DNA of 64,000 nt from Ceratobasidium sp. AG-K (GCA_037039685.1 JAWNGF010000004.1:1488001-1552000); one strand, 5' to 3'. Counted from the stretch's first letter, positions 33,173 through 46,044 are shown. The notes: a model not told the origin generated them from the letters alone. Program-made: numbers and translations.

Positions 33173-34078
33173 TCATGCAAACGCTCCGTGTTTGTGCTTG
33201 AGTCCCACAGACTCGCGTCTGCCGGTTACTACGGCGTCCAAAGGTTTGACTACATAAAATGAAACTTTGCTCTTATAACGTATAACTCTAGTAAAACTTA
33301 CGCATGGAATCAACTATCCTCTGAATCCGACCGCCGCCCTTGGGAGCTGCAGGGTGCGGTCTAGTAGGAGCCAAGTGGCGCGCAGCCAGGTATTCTCTAG
33401 CCAGCTCAGATTTTTCAGCGTCGCTTAGCCTATTGGCAAGCTCCATAAAATGGACTGTTTCCTCTTCCTAATAAGAATCCGGAGTTAGCTGACGTCCTCT
33501 GCGGATACAGTAACAGACCTCGGCGTGCGTCAAGAATTGCTGGTATGCGTCCTCCACAGCATCGGCAAATTCGTCAGCTCCCATAGACGCAACGCTATTA
33601 GTATCAACGTTCGCCCAAGCCCTATCCAGTTTGGTGTGCCTCTGGCGATCATGTTTTACAAAGCTACGCAGGCCAGCCTTCTCGAGTGCCTTGTAAACCG
33701 AGCGCTCCTAGAAGCTGGATAAGACCGAATATATGCCACGATAAATTATAATGCTAACTTCACTGTCAGTATGTACGGAGGCTTCGTGAACCATAGTGTT
33801 GGCAATCTTGTCCATCAGGCTCACATCGCGCTGCTTGTGTGCAATTACAAAGCGGTCGTGGAGGTCCCGAATATTGTTATGATCGACCTGGCCCCTCCGG
33901 TAAGGAGTTAATACGTTACAACGCATTTGCACCAGCGTACCATGATTTCGTCATAAAAGTTCAGTGGCCGGCCATCAGTACGACCACTAGCGATGCTACG
34001 CTGGTGCCAAACAAGTGTCCCACGACGGGCAACCGAGGCCACTGGAAAAGCGGATCGTGCCAAGCGCCGAGCGAGCAT
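33173..34078 (-). CDS. Hemerythrin HHE-domain protein (copy 2)
   Basis: Identical in all five exons, as far as I can see, to the gene at 16116-17021. It starts MLARRLARSAFPVA (mitochondrial-type presequence) and has the HHE helices with VDHNNIRDLHDRF and VHEASVHTDSEE. A 19-bp deletion just after the stop codon, in the 3' flank at about 33157, distinguishes it from copy 1. Both copies look functional, so dosage is doubled if the duplication is real. Confidence 0.74.
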
Positions 34079-34665
34079 TCTCCAAGATAACGGTGAGCGG
34101 GTGTGAGTGTGGGAGCATGGTCAAGAGAATATATAGTTGACACTCAACTGTATCCATGACCGGATTCGTAATAGTGACGAGCCCGACGCAATCCTGTTGC
34201 GGCCGCTGTATCAGATTCCTCGGGAATTCACAAAACGGCTGAGAAGCACGTAGATCTATCATTCAGGCGCAAATGCAATTGTCATCCTAGATGTATGCGG
34301 TAGTTTAGCTACGGCCGTATCAACAGGTTCCCGACTGAAGCATGCGTTGAAGATGGCACCCTATATAGTCTTAGCCTTTAGGAGGTGAATTCGGTTTCAC
34401 AGGAGACCTACCCTTTCAGCGGTCACTTGCCTAACTGCACGGATATAATGGCCCATTCTAAACTGCAGAGGCCCTTAGGACACTCCCAAATGTCCCAAAT
34501 TTTGAGAAACCAGCTCATTTGTGATCTCCAGGCTACTTAGTTCTAGTTCACTCCTGTAATCTTGCGTAGCAGTATACAGTGGATTCACAAAACCACTACG
34601 TATACACAGGCGTGCATCTACGAACTACCGGGGCGCCCACCGATGATCTCAAAACAATCACATTA

Positions 34666-35489
34666 TTACAGCTTGTTCTTGATGAATGTAGCCGCGACGG
34701 TCGTGCTATAAAGAAACCGTCAGCTTCACGTTCGGCTGCTCGTCGTTTTACTTACCTCCCATCAGTACCATACGCGAGGTGCGCAGGGATGCTCGAGCCG
34801 CCCGCGCAGAACAAATCGCCCGTGTTGCAGAAGCTGGCAACGTTCTGAGCCGTGGTGCTTCCATCACGAGGTGCCGAGTCGACGACGGGGGAGGTGATGG
34901 GCCACGCGCTGCTGGAGCTGCGGTATGGGTCGCCAAAGACCACAATAGCCTTGACCTTAGCTTTGAGCGTGGTTGAGAGGGTGGTGCCTAGTAGTTTATG
35001 TGTAAGCATACCAACACAACGAGAGTGGAATGACTGACGGTGAATGACCATGGCACCCTTGGAATATCCTCCAAGAGCAAACTTTTGGTTCGGGCAGCGG
35101 GCGGCTTGGGCGGTGATATAGTTTACCACAAGAGTAGCCCCGGCGGTAATGGTTGAACTGTACTCGGCCCTGGTGTCGTACGGCACAGAGTAGGTGGTGG
35201 TACTTCCGTAGAAGATGCGTAAGCTCTGGATTAGACAGCATGAGAGGCAGGCTTACCCAGAGACGGCCGACTTGAGAGCTGTCGAGAGAGGACCACCAGC
35301 AAGACCGAGACCTTCCTCGTTGGTGCCAGCGATAAATAAGAGCTGCAGGGCAGAGCAGCTGGTCTGGCGAGCTTCAAGCTCGGTCGGCGCAGCGACGACC
35401 GAAGCAATGAAAAGCAAAGAAGCCTACCCAACCATTAGTACTAATAACCACGCGAATATTGGGCGTACAAGGAGTGTCTTAGGCTGCAT
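34666..35489 (-). CDS. Cutinase A (copy 2)
   Basis: Same gene as at 17609-18432, with only about two base differences in the coding part. One changes YHSSSSAW to YRSSSSAW near the GDPY motif. The other, in the signal-peptide-proximal region, makes LVFIAGT read LLFIAGT. The nucleophile elbow GGYSKGAMV and the CNTGD and PAHLAYG segments are intact. Confidence 0.9.
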
Positions 35490-36711
35490 GCCGAGTTCAC
35501 TTAACCGATGAGATCTACGACCTCTCACCTCTCTTTTATAACAAGTCCTCTGACTATTGCAGTCCAAGCTATCTACTTAGCATATGGGCTAACATCCAAC
35601 CCACATGGCATTGGGTGACTGTAGAACAACGTCCAGGTCTGATGGGTTGCATTCTTTCGCTTGTTGAGTACACCTGAAGCGCCAGATCACCAATCGTACA
35701 CTCACGTACCCTGCCTGACGTGGATTTCCACGTCTTACGCATTAGTGGGTGCTGCCATGTAGAACTCACACGTTTGAACCCCTCCGTACCGCCTTACACG
35801 CGGTGGGCTTGACCCAAGCTTATAAGAAGCTGTTGTCGCGAGGTAGCATGGCGAAAAGGGCAAACGAGAAGATCGCAGGCCACGGTTAATGAGTAGCCGG
35901 TAGCGCCCTAAGCGGTTCTCGGAAGATTAGCCATAAGGACTGTCTCAGGTTTAATTAGAAGCAGCATGCAAGGGAAGATAAGGTTGCTGGTGACCATGTG
36001 CATACTGCTAACCAACTCCTAGTCACTTTTGACCGCAGTTCATTTTCAAGTTTCAAGCATAGGTCGCGAGCTAGGAATAAAGCCAAGATTCTTGGAGAGA
36101 TATCTGAGCAGAACTAATTACCATGCTTATTTAGCCACATGGTGATCGTCCTTAAGTGACAATTAACGAGTCACGCGGGGACTTCGAATTCGTCCCTGCC
36201 GAATTTAGCCCGTTGCCGCGGCACGCACGGCAAAGAGATCTACAACGACGTATCGAGAGGGAGAGGTGGAATAACCTGCTTCATGTTTCCAAGAGCCAAA
36301 CACTGTAGCCTGGACTAGGGAATGGATGGTATGTCCGACCGTCATCCCACGAGTGCGCTGAACTCCCCTATTGGACATCCTGTACATAGACCCTATTATA
36401 TGCGCTCGAATCAACAGAGAAGCGCGGCTTCATCAAGGGCATTGTAATGGTTTTCTAGCTGCAGAGTGATATTTGATGTGCTAGACCTATTCATAAGACC
36501 CGGGAAGCAGCGCGCGAAAGCAACTTGACCGACTTTCCTCAAATAAGAGTTCAAGGAGGACACAACTTCGTTGACAACGACTCTCTTGTTGCCGTAACTC
36601 ATTCTCTATTTTCCGTTATAATCTTGTTTCTCGTTTGAGCAACGCTCCTATGATTACATTAAATCTCTCACAAACCAAACGCGAAGCCTCACACCAGCCC
36701 CTGCAAAGGCC

Positions 36712-39504
36712 TTACTTTGAGGTCTTCTCATGCTCCGGCATATCAGCAATCTCCTCCAGTCGCTTTATAACCTCATTCATCGTCGGCCGGCCATCAGGCT
36801 TCATTGACCAACACTGCTCAAGCAACGCCCACATCTCATCCGGACGATACGCATAGGCATTGAACTTGGCATAGTCCTTACGCTTCGGAGGGCCTTCCGT
36901 TACTTTGATCATGATGGTCATGGTTTGCCTGTGTGTGTAGTATGGGATTAACCCGCTAACGAGCTGTAAATCGTGGTCTGTGAGCGTCGGTGAAGGGGTG
37001 TGGGAGAAAGCTTACTTCGAGAGCAGTCATTGCCCACCCCCAGACGTCAGATTCCGTTTTTAGCGGCGGCGAATCTGCAGTGAACAACTCGGGCGCCTAG
37101 TGTAATTGGTGTTAGATGAGCGGTGTAGCTCTTGTTTATGGGTGCTAGAACCCACCATCCATCGTTGGCCTTCAGACTTGCCGGTCATGACAGGGGCAGG
37201 AATCGGATCATTGCCGGTATAATCGTTTTCAATAGCCTTGAAGTCGTCTATGTGGGCACCGAGTCCGTAACCGAAGAAACCGGCTGACGCACCTTGATCG
37301 ACCCGAATCCACTCAACATCCCTCCACCCGAATCAGTAATGAGGATATTCGAGCCTTGCATGCGGGAATGTACGACCTGCGGATCATTTTCGTGAAGATA
37401 GTTAAGGCCTCGAGCTGCGTCTGTAATCTATCGGTGGGTGTTAGCCTGCAGGACGAGAAATGAGAACTGATTGGGCATACAATGCGAAGTATGTTCTTTT
37501 TCATGCCCGGGTTGTTCCGGTAGAGTTTCAAGTATGTGACCTGTTACTCATAGTATTAACGATCGAATATTACGGGTTCCGAGGTACGACATACGGCGTC
37601 AGAGTTCTTCATTAGCGGTGCGATTGTGTACCTGCGATTCACCAATTCAACAGCACTCTCGATGATATGGGATGAACCTACAATTGGAAATGCTCCCCGC
37701 CTCCAAATGACTCCCTTCCAAACCCATAGAAAGATAGCGTATATTGCGATGTAAACTGACTCCATAGCTGCGCGATCCTGTTAAATCGCTGCGAACGAAG
37801 TTTAGCGCTTCTAATTGGGAAGATTTGACTAGACGCACAGTGGCATATCGGGTCACGGCATCATGATCGTTCATCCCGATCCTAAAAACTTTTTTCGCCA
37901 CCTTCTCCCCATCCAAAAGTCGTGCAATGTAAACATCACAGGAGATGCTTGTCTTGATAGGGGCAGGAGATTCGGGGACACATTGCTCGCCTGTGAGCAT
38001 TTCGGCAGATGGCCTCAACTGGGTGACTGCTAAAATCGTGCGAGCGACCCGCTGTGCACCGACGTAGTTCGCGTGGGTCGTACTATCTTGATTTCGCATA
38101 GCCTACTCGTGTACGCGTCAGATCCCGGCGAACCAACAAGCAGAACTACGGACATCAGACCGTTTGCCCAGCTCCCCATTAAGCACTGCCATGATTTCAG
38201 TCACTTTTTCTTCGACCCTATCGATGGCATTCAGCCTTTTGGCGATGCCTCCTATGCCGGTATCCATTTCACCCAAGCGATGGTTGACACCACTCAAGCT
38301 GACGTTTACCTCCGACAGACAGTCGTAAACCTCTTGGAGCTTCGCCAGTTCCTGTGCCTGCACAGTGCGGAAGTCACGAGTCCATTGTTTCATGGCAAGA
38401 CCGGCTTCAAACTACCGAACACGAATATCAGTTCGTGGAGCTTAAGATTAAGACGAGACATAGACGCACAGAAAATAGGACTAGGCAGCTGTCAAGCTCC
38501 CGGAAGTACCCTTCAATCTCCTCGCTAATGGCCCTGAACTGGAGGAAGGTGAGAATCCCGTTCTCGTTGTTGTAGTATTCTGCTCGCCCATAAATTATTT
38601 TCAAGGTTCTGAAATCAATGTAAGACGGAATTCAAGGGAAGAAAACGATTCACTTACTTGTCAAGCATTCGAGCGCCGTTCGTCAGCTCGGGATAATCCT
38701 CCTCTCGTATTTGGTCCACCCCTTTCATTCCAGGATACTTCTGCTGCACGTGCTCTTTGATATGGTCACTAGCAATGTACATCACCATCGTACATCGACC
38801 TTGCAACAACTTCCATTGGTCCCTATCCTCGTCGTCAGCACTGTTGTGATGAACGAAAGTCAGGTACTCACCTGTTCACCCTAGACTTCTCAACAGCTTG
38901 ATAAAGCCTTGTCAAACAGTCCACGGTAGGACCGAGGAACGGTACACATCCAAGTCCAGCCGCGACTTCAGCAATCGACAACGCGGTATCCACGCCAAAC
39001 TGTGTTAGCGCCCATTTTTGGTCCGTAGCAATAAGACTGGTCGTGACTGGGGGGTCGTCGCTGGTGGGATCTGAGACGGCGCGCATTTGCGAGGGCCTAG
39101 TGGTGGTACATTCAGCCTCATTTGGGTTATCTTCAAGTGGCGGGCTTCGGACAGGTGGCGGGGTAGGGGCAGATGGCGGGGAGGCTGGTGGTGGCGGGGT
39201 CTCCGCTTTCACCACAACGTTTGGGGGTGGAGAAGCGGTTGGTCCTGGGGGGCTTTGGGGACGTGATACCTCAGACACGGTGGTTTCGGTGGGTTGCGCA
39301 GCGTTTGTGTTGGCTTTGGAAGCCTGGGGCTCTTCACTGGGGCGGAGGGATGCAGGCGAGGCTCTACCAGACGATGGGCCTACGCTATTCCCAGTTGACC
39401 GACTCGAGGATAGCCCTAGGAAGTAAAATGATGAGCGAATTAACTTTGTGTGTTGACGCGGACAAATCACCCAAGAACCTCGAAACTCGTTTACCCAAAG
39501 GCAT
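36712..39504 (-). CDS. HeLo/MLKL-like domain + coiled coil + pseudokinase (copy 2, intact)
   Basis: Long multi-exon gene. The favoured start is MPLGKRVSRFLG at 39504 joined over a 55-bp intron to LSSSRSTGNSVG. The alternative is MICPRQH at 39470. A proline-rich tail (PPPPASPPSAPTPPP) precedes a helical domain: FGVDTALSIAEVAAGLG, VPFLGPTVDCLTRLYQ, RDQWKLLQGRCTMVMYIASD, LKIIYGRAEYYNNENG and FKAISEEIEGYFRELDSC. The pattern resembles the four-helix HeLo/MLKL N-terminal class. A coiled coil follows (LSGVNHRLGEMDTGIGG). The kinase-like domain has no glycine loop, keeps VAKKVF, reads VHSRMQGSNILI for HRDLKxxN and LSGFGSIK for DFG, then APELF and GRPTMNEVIKRLEEI. It should be catalytically dead. A role in regulated cell death is inference from architecture. 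Confidence 0.72.
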
Positions 39505-41184
39505 GGCTACGACTGGCTCGTGACTTGTGGTAGCTGCGAGAGGAATGGACTGGGATAGCAATGCGAAGCGGCATTATATAGAACGAGGGCCTCATGGTGC
39601 AAACCACAGACACATGGGGGCGTCTATCTGATAGCGAGTCCCGGTTCACGGGATTTCCATTGGTTTGGATGGTGTGGTCGAGGGCCTTTGACAAGCAAGC
39701 AGATGCTTCGATCAAATGGCGAGGCGCCGAATGTATTTCCAATTTGGCCTCAACTAGATCCAGGAACAGCAAGTGCCAGTGTTGCGAGAGGCTTCGAGGA
39801 ATCACTCATCAAGGACTCAGCCTGCCCATCAATAGTAGGAGCTATTAGGCTTCAAAATTCATACGAACTACTAGGCTATCGAATGCACATGAGTTACAGA
39901 ACCAACACTGATACCCACAAACGGAGAGGTGTGTGACGAGAACTACCGCGTCCGGAGAACGAGGGTGTATCATACCTCGAGTTTTCTTGATCGCTCTTGT
40001 TTGTTATATATTTCTCCAGAGTACAACACTCCCTCAAGTCCGGTTAATGGGTGTAACCTTCCAATACTGGGAAAGGCATGTGGTTGCAATACTGAATCAA
40101 TACATATATATGTAGGAGATGGGTTAGGAAACAGGTCATGACGAGTCCTTAGCGTTTGGCCAGATGCTAAAGCCTATCAGCCTCTGTAACAGGCACTTTG
40201 AAAACGACAAACAACTCACCGCCATGCACTGCAAAACACATGCACGTGGATTCAAAGCTCCCCGGCCAGACCAAGGACAGTTGCGACCGACCCATTCGAA
40301 GACGCCTACCGCACGTCATCGCCCCAGGTCAGTGCGCCACATCCCATTCCGACTCGATGGGCCCCGTCGGCTGCAGTCTTGTCACCAGCCCATGGCGGTA
40401 GCCTTCGGTCATCCGAGCGCCTCGCACAGGTCATAAGGCTATGCTCACCGTCCAGCGCTGAGCATACGGTAGACGCTAGTCTGTGCGACAAAGACGGTGA
40501 GCCCCGGCCCGTAACCACTCGTGCTGGCGAGACTTCAACTCAGGGAGATAAGGACAGCTAGGTAGAAGGGGCGATGAGATGGAGGCAACGCGGGTGTAAA
40601 GAGAGTTACTTACACCAACTCTAGAAAGGTGCTAGCTGTGATGGGCAGGGGTGGCAAAGCGTCCGTAGACGGTGACCAAGCTATAGGCGAACGTGAGTAG
40701 ATTTGATGAGGTGGGAACATAAGACCCACTCATGGTTAAGAATACTAGAGGTCAACGAGGAGTAAGAGCAGAGCGGGTCGCTATGCAACCTATTAGGCGT
40801 TTGGAACATAAGATATGGGAGGGTGGTGGGTCATGTCGAGTCTGGGGTTGTTGGGTGTGCCTATATATGCTTTGGTCGTACTTTAGGGTGGGCCGAGATT
40901 GTGGAGCTAGGCCATGCCCGAGCTGTTGGAGATGGCCCAGGCGCTACATTCGGGCGGGGGAAGCAAGTGGGTTAAGGGGTGTCATGCAGCGAGTTTGCTG
41001 TTGAACAGGGGTATTAGAGCAAGGTCAGTTCATGGGCCTCTGACCTATCACGTGCGGCAGGTATTGCATTGATGCACCATTGAATCCCAAATGTATTCAG
41101 TTTATGATCACACCGCTACGCATACATGCACGGAAACGTTGTCCGCATATTTCGCCAACCGGTGAACAGCCTAAAACGTTGTTG

Positions 41185-42002
41185 TTATAGCTTGTTCTTG
41201 ATGAACGTAGCCGCAATAGCCGTGCTACAAATAGTCCAATTCAGTCACTCTTTCAGCTACTGATTCCAACACTTACCTTCCGTCGGTACCGTAAGCAAGG
41301 TGGGCGGGGATGCTTAATCCACCGCCGCAGAATAGATCGCCCGAATTGCAGAAGCTAGCGACGTTCTGAGCCGTGGTGCTCCCGTCACGAGGAGTGGAGT
41401 CGATAACGGGGGAGTTGATTGGCCACGCACTGCTTGAGCTGCGGTATGGGTCACCAAATACTACAATGGCCTTAACCTTGGCCTTGAGCGTGGCGGAGAG
41501 CGTAGTGCCTAATCATGCATGAGTGTCAATATCATTGCAATGAGAGACTCACTGTGGATGACCATAGCCCCCTTGGAGTACCCTCCAAGTGCGAACACTT
41601 GGTTCGGGCAGCGAGCAGCCTGAGTGGACAGATAGTTCGCGGTGAGGTTAGCACCAGCCGTGATGGTCGAGCTGTACTCGGCTCTAGTGTCGTAGGGAAC
41701 ATTGTATGTCGTAGTACTGACGTAGCGTAAGATCAGCCTTCGAATCACCGGTGCAGGACTTAGACCTACCCAGGGACGACAGATGTGAGGTTGGCTGAGA
41801 GAGGACCACCGGCAAGACCAAGACCCTCTTCGTTGGTTCCGGCGAGGAACACTAGCTGTAGGGAAGAGCAACTCGTCTGACGAGTCTCGGTCGGCGCAGC
41901 GAGAACCGACGCGGCCAAAAGCAGGGAGGCCTGAAGCATTATTAGCGCAACCAAAGGGGGATGAAAGGGTTTCAAACCTACGAGTAAAGTCTTGGGCTGC
42001 AT
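41185..42002 (-). CDS. Cutinase B (copy 2)
   Basis: Same gene as at 24129-24947 with a handful of substitutions, such as SVLAAP for SILAAP in the signal peptide and DGSTTAQ for DGSATAQ. One G is missing in the run inside intron 1. The Ser elbow GGYSKGAMV, the CNSGD segment and the IPAHLAYG segment are intact. It is secreted, like the other three cutinase copies in the window. Confidence 0.9.
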
Positions 42003-43054
42003 GTCGAGTAGGCTAGACTAATAATCGCTAGAACTATTTCTGCCTCTTGAGATCTCCTTTATACTCCTGTTCCTAGCTGGATCGATTCAACAACACAAGC
42101 ACAAGGCTGATCAGCTGAACTCTAGTCCACATGCTATGAACAACTCTTGGTCTGGTGACTTGCATCTCTGGGCCTCCCAAGCACATACGAAGCAGTAAAT
42201 TACCCGCCAAACAGCTACGCCCCCTACTCAATTCAGTCTCATGCCCCACGCTTGAGCAGATGTTTCGACACGGAATCAAGGCAGTTGCATAGGACTGCAC
42301 GCGGTAGGCTGGCACGAAGCCGGAGCCGTAAGGAATAGTGACGAAATGGGGAATGAGAAGACCGCGAGATGCGGTTAATAAGTAGCCGGTAGCTGCGGAC
42401 GATCGTTAGCTACGATCACCTTCAGTTTAAGGACTACGAAGAGGAAAGGCAGGGTTGCCACTAGCCTAATATCTGTTGCTGGTGAGTCTACAGCCTTTCC
42501 TATCGTGGTATTCTAGTCAAATGCCAAAAGTTACAGACAGTGCTTACCGCGGCTGTTCATCCACGTGATGGTTCTAATCAGTCACATCGAGTCTAACAGC
42601 CCGATGATGGGAACATGGGAGAAGGCAACGCTCGTTTTGCAAGCAGCCTATTGGTGAAATCCATGCTGACAAGCTCTGGCCCCGACTCGTGCGCTTATTT
42701 TCACCGACCGTTGCTTCTCGATGAAGGATTGACCGCCGATCTCGAGCTCCGCTCATGGGTGTACCCGTGAAGTCGGCTACGACCCCGAGTCCCTTTCTCA
42801 ATACACACCGCACTACCTCGTCTTCACGCCACTGCCTGCACCTCCCTCTCAATGTACATACCCGTTTCCTAGTATATGCAATCGTCTCGTCCCCCACCAG
42901 TAGATAGCCAGAAGAGCTTTATGTTCTTGGAAGCTGAGAAGGGACGAGTTCGATTTTGCGAGTATGTGCATTGCTGTCCAATTGGTACGCCGAATCAAAA
43001 ATGAGACTATCCAATAGCGGCTCAAACCTAGTTTGTTTCGAGCCCGTAATCGTC

Positions 43055-43091
43055 AAAAAAAAAAAAAAAAGAAAGAAAGAAAAACCCCCCC
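43055..43091 (+). repeat. Poly-A/poly-C tract (copy 2)
   Basis: Sixteen A, a GAAAGAAAGAAAAA link and seven C, against nineteen A and ten C in copy 1. Confidence 0.8.
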
Positions 43092-43224
43092 GCGTTGAAG
43101 TCTCAGGCAAAACGTGAATGGGCCATAAGCGCTGACGAGTCCTCGCGAGCTGGGGAGCATCGGAAGTTGCCCCCCCCTTCCCATAGCGACTCCTACGTAT
43201 GCAGTAATTGATCATTGAAATTTA

Positions 43225-43342
43225 AACTAGCGCTTTGAATGTTACAATCAGTTACTTCCGTAACCCAGCGTTACACACCCTCTGGCCGCCACACCTCAAT
43301 CCCCCTTGCTGAATTATACCCCTAAAAATAATACTAACCAAT
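43225..43342 (+). promoter_or_regulatory. Upstream block shared by kinase genes (kinase 1, copy 2)
   Basis: Same block as 26170-26287, here followed directly by an intact ATG at 43343. Copy 2 equivalents for kinases 2 and 3 lie at about 47195-47315 and 48590-48716. Confidence 0.5.
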
Positions 43343-46044
43343 ATGGATGGCAATATCTCCTTTCCCAGCGGCAATCCAGATCCTATTAATCACGTAAAAG
43401 TAAGCCGCCCCTGGTTTCGACTCTACGCACGTCGGTTGACAATGAATGCACAGCCGGCAGAGGACGTCATTAGTGCTCCTGCTCGGCATGGCTGCCCAGA
43501 CCTCACGGACGATATAGATTTGGCAGCATGTAGTAACTCGCCACAGGCCGAAGGAGGGTTCTGCGATGTTTATCAAGGAAGGCTGAACGACGGGGTATAC
43601 ATCGCCATCAAATCTCTGAGGCTATATGATAGATTTGGGTATGATAGCGAGAAAGAGAAGATGCTCAAGGTTAGATAATATTATTTCACTAACACATTAC
43701 AGACTTCCTGATTTGCAGCTGAGAGTAGCGCGCAGAGAGAGAGCTGTACCACTGGTCGAAGCTGAAACACCCTAACATACTACCGCTCATGGGACTTGCC
43801 ATGTTCCGGGGACACTTGTCTATGATATCAGAGTGGATGCAGAACGGCAGTCTGATGGCATATATCAGTCTTAATCCCGATGCAGATCGAATTAGTCTTG
43901 TGAGTGATGTATTGTCCCCGTGCAAATGGTTAGCTAAATACCGAGACGTCGAGTGTATTGATATCTGCGTTGGATTATCGCACGTCCATGCTAACAATAT
44001 GGTAAGCAACTCAATGGTCATGATCTGTTACGCGTTGACTAGATGATATGTCACATAGGTTCACGGGGATATGAAAGCCGTAAGTCTCATTGGCCACCGT
44101 TATAGGCATCAAGAACGTGCCAGCGTCCCACTAAATAGCACCGAGATGTTAGGCGAATGTTATGGTTTCTCTTAGTGGCATGGCCATGATCGCCGACTTT
44201 GGAAACTCCCACATCAAGGACCTGACGCTCAGGTTTACAAACACAACAACCGCTAGTTTTTCAGTTCGCTGGGCGGTATTAAGTCGCATTAGCTTCTTGA
44301 GCTTGGCTGACAAGCTCCGGCAGGCGCCCGAGTTACTATTGGGCGAGGCCAATGACGCTCGAAGAAGCAAAGAGTCGGACGTATATGCGTATGGAATGGT
44401 AGGCGCATAGAGCCTTCGAGCTTTATCATGTCTAACTTGAACCTCTGTGTTGTGTTAGACTGTCCTTGTATGTGTTGTCGCCCTTTAGTCAAGTCCAGAC
44501 GCTGATCTTGCCACCGCAGGAGACGATGACAGGCAAGGTTCCTTTCGAAGAATTCAGCGACCAGAAGGTGTTGGCCATGGTCGCCCTGCGTTTCCAAACC
44601 CCTGCTCGCCCGAGGGCCGGCATTAGCAATGAGACCTGGCAGCTTCTGCAGCGCTGTTGGGCAAGGGGAAAGTCAACAAGGCCAGATATACGAGGGGTCC
44701 AGAAGCTGCTGCGCGATATACATATCCAGACTCGGATAGAAACAAAGAAGGGAGACAATGTCAAGACTGTTCACTTCAAGGCAAGTACTCAGCAATCCCT
44801 AAGCACACACATGTATGGGCTGATCGAGAGCAAACCGACCCGATCGTACATACAATTTCTAGATGGACGAACTAGCAACGCCACGCGTGAGATCCGACCA
44901 CGCCAATCGGTTGGACTGCCATTCTAGATACTTCAAGAGAAGGCTCCGTGTTTTGGTAGATATAGCAGGAGAACACGCCGGGAGAGGACAGCTAGCATTG
45001 GCCGAGTCGCTGGGACTTGAAGCAATGGCCTTCCAGAAACGAGTACTCGGAGGGAACAACCCTGACACGCTGCGGAACATGCATATTCTGGCTCTCACAT
45101 ATGAGCAACAAGACCGACTAGCAGAGGCAGAGTCACTCGGAGTCGATGTACTAGTTGCCAGGGGGAAGATGCTTGGCGAAAACCACCCCGACACACTACG
45201 GAGCGTAAACAACCTATCGATTACATATATGAAACAGGGTCGCCTAACAGAGGCAGAGTTGCTGAGCGTCGCGGTGGTGGATGTCATAAAACGAGTGCTC
45301 GGTGACGACCACCCTGATACATTACAAAGCATGAATACCCTAGCAGTCACATACGAGAAACAAGATCGTCTAGCAGAGGCAGAGTTACTAGGCGCTGAAG
45401 TAGTAGCTGCCAGGAAGCGAGTGCTTGGAGAAGGTCACGCCGACACGCTACAGAGCATGAGTAATCTGGCCATCGTATACACTCAACTAGGTCGACTAGC
45501 AGAGGGGGAGTTTCTTGAGGTCAAAGTAGTAACTGGCAGGAGACGGGTGCTCGGAAAATACCATCCCGACACTCTGCAGAGCATGATGAACCTAGCTATC
45601 ACGTACGAGGAACAAGGTCGACTAGCAATGGCAGAGCCACTGGGAGTCAAAGTAGTGGCCCTTAGAAAGCAAGTGCTCGGAGGAGACCACCCCCAAACGT
45701 TGCAAAGTATGCATACTCTAGCCTTCACATACGGGAAACACGATCGACTAGCGGAGGCTGAGTGGCTGAGCGCTGAAGTCGTGGCTGCCAGGAAACGAAC
45801 ACTCGGAGAAGACCACCTCGACACACTACTGAGTATAGGTATTCTAGCGCTCACATACGAGAAACAAGGTCGACTATCGGAGGCGGAATCGCTAGTAAGT
45901 GAACTGCTGGCCGCTCGAGAGCGGATTCTCGGGAAACGTCATCCGCACGCTGTTAGCACTCTGCGCTGGCTCGGACGTATTGCCCAGGCGAAGTATGATT
46001 CGATTGTAACGCAGGTCGATAACTGGAGAGTAAAATTCCATTAG
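43343..46044 (+). CDS. TKL-type kinase fused to eight TPRs (copy 2, intact)
   Basis: Exon 1 (43343-43399) encodes MDGNISFPSGNPDPINHVK. After a 50-bp intron come AEDVISAPARHGCPDL and the kinase: glycine loop EGGFCDVYQGRLNDG, YIAIKSLRL, ELYHWSKLKHPNILPLMGL, EWMQNGSLMAYIS, CIDICVGLSHVHAN, VHGDMKAANVMV, ADFGNSHIKDL, APELLLGE, SDVYAYGM and RGVQKLLRDIHIQ. HGD replaces HRD, as is common in fungal TKL-like kinases; Lys, catalytic Asp and DFG are present, so it should be active. A GC-AG intron (44781-44862) leads to one exon with eight 42-residue TPRs of kinesin-light-chain type (RVLGEDHPDTLQSM, LAVTYEKQDRLAEAE). It ends NWRVKFH. The TPR array probably binds a partner or ligand. The separate-gene reading (start at 44863) cannot be excluded. 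Confidence 0.8.
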
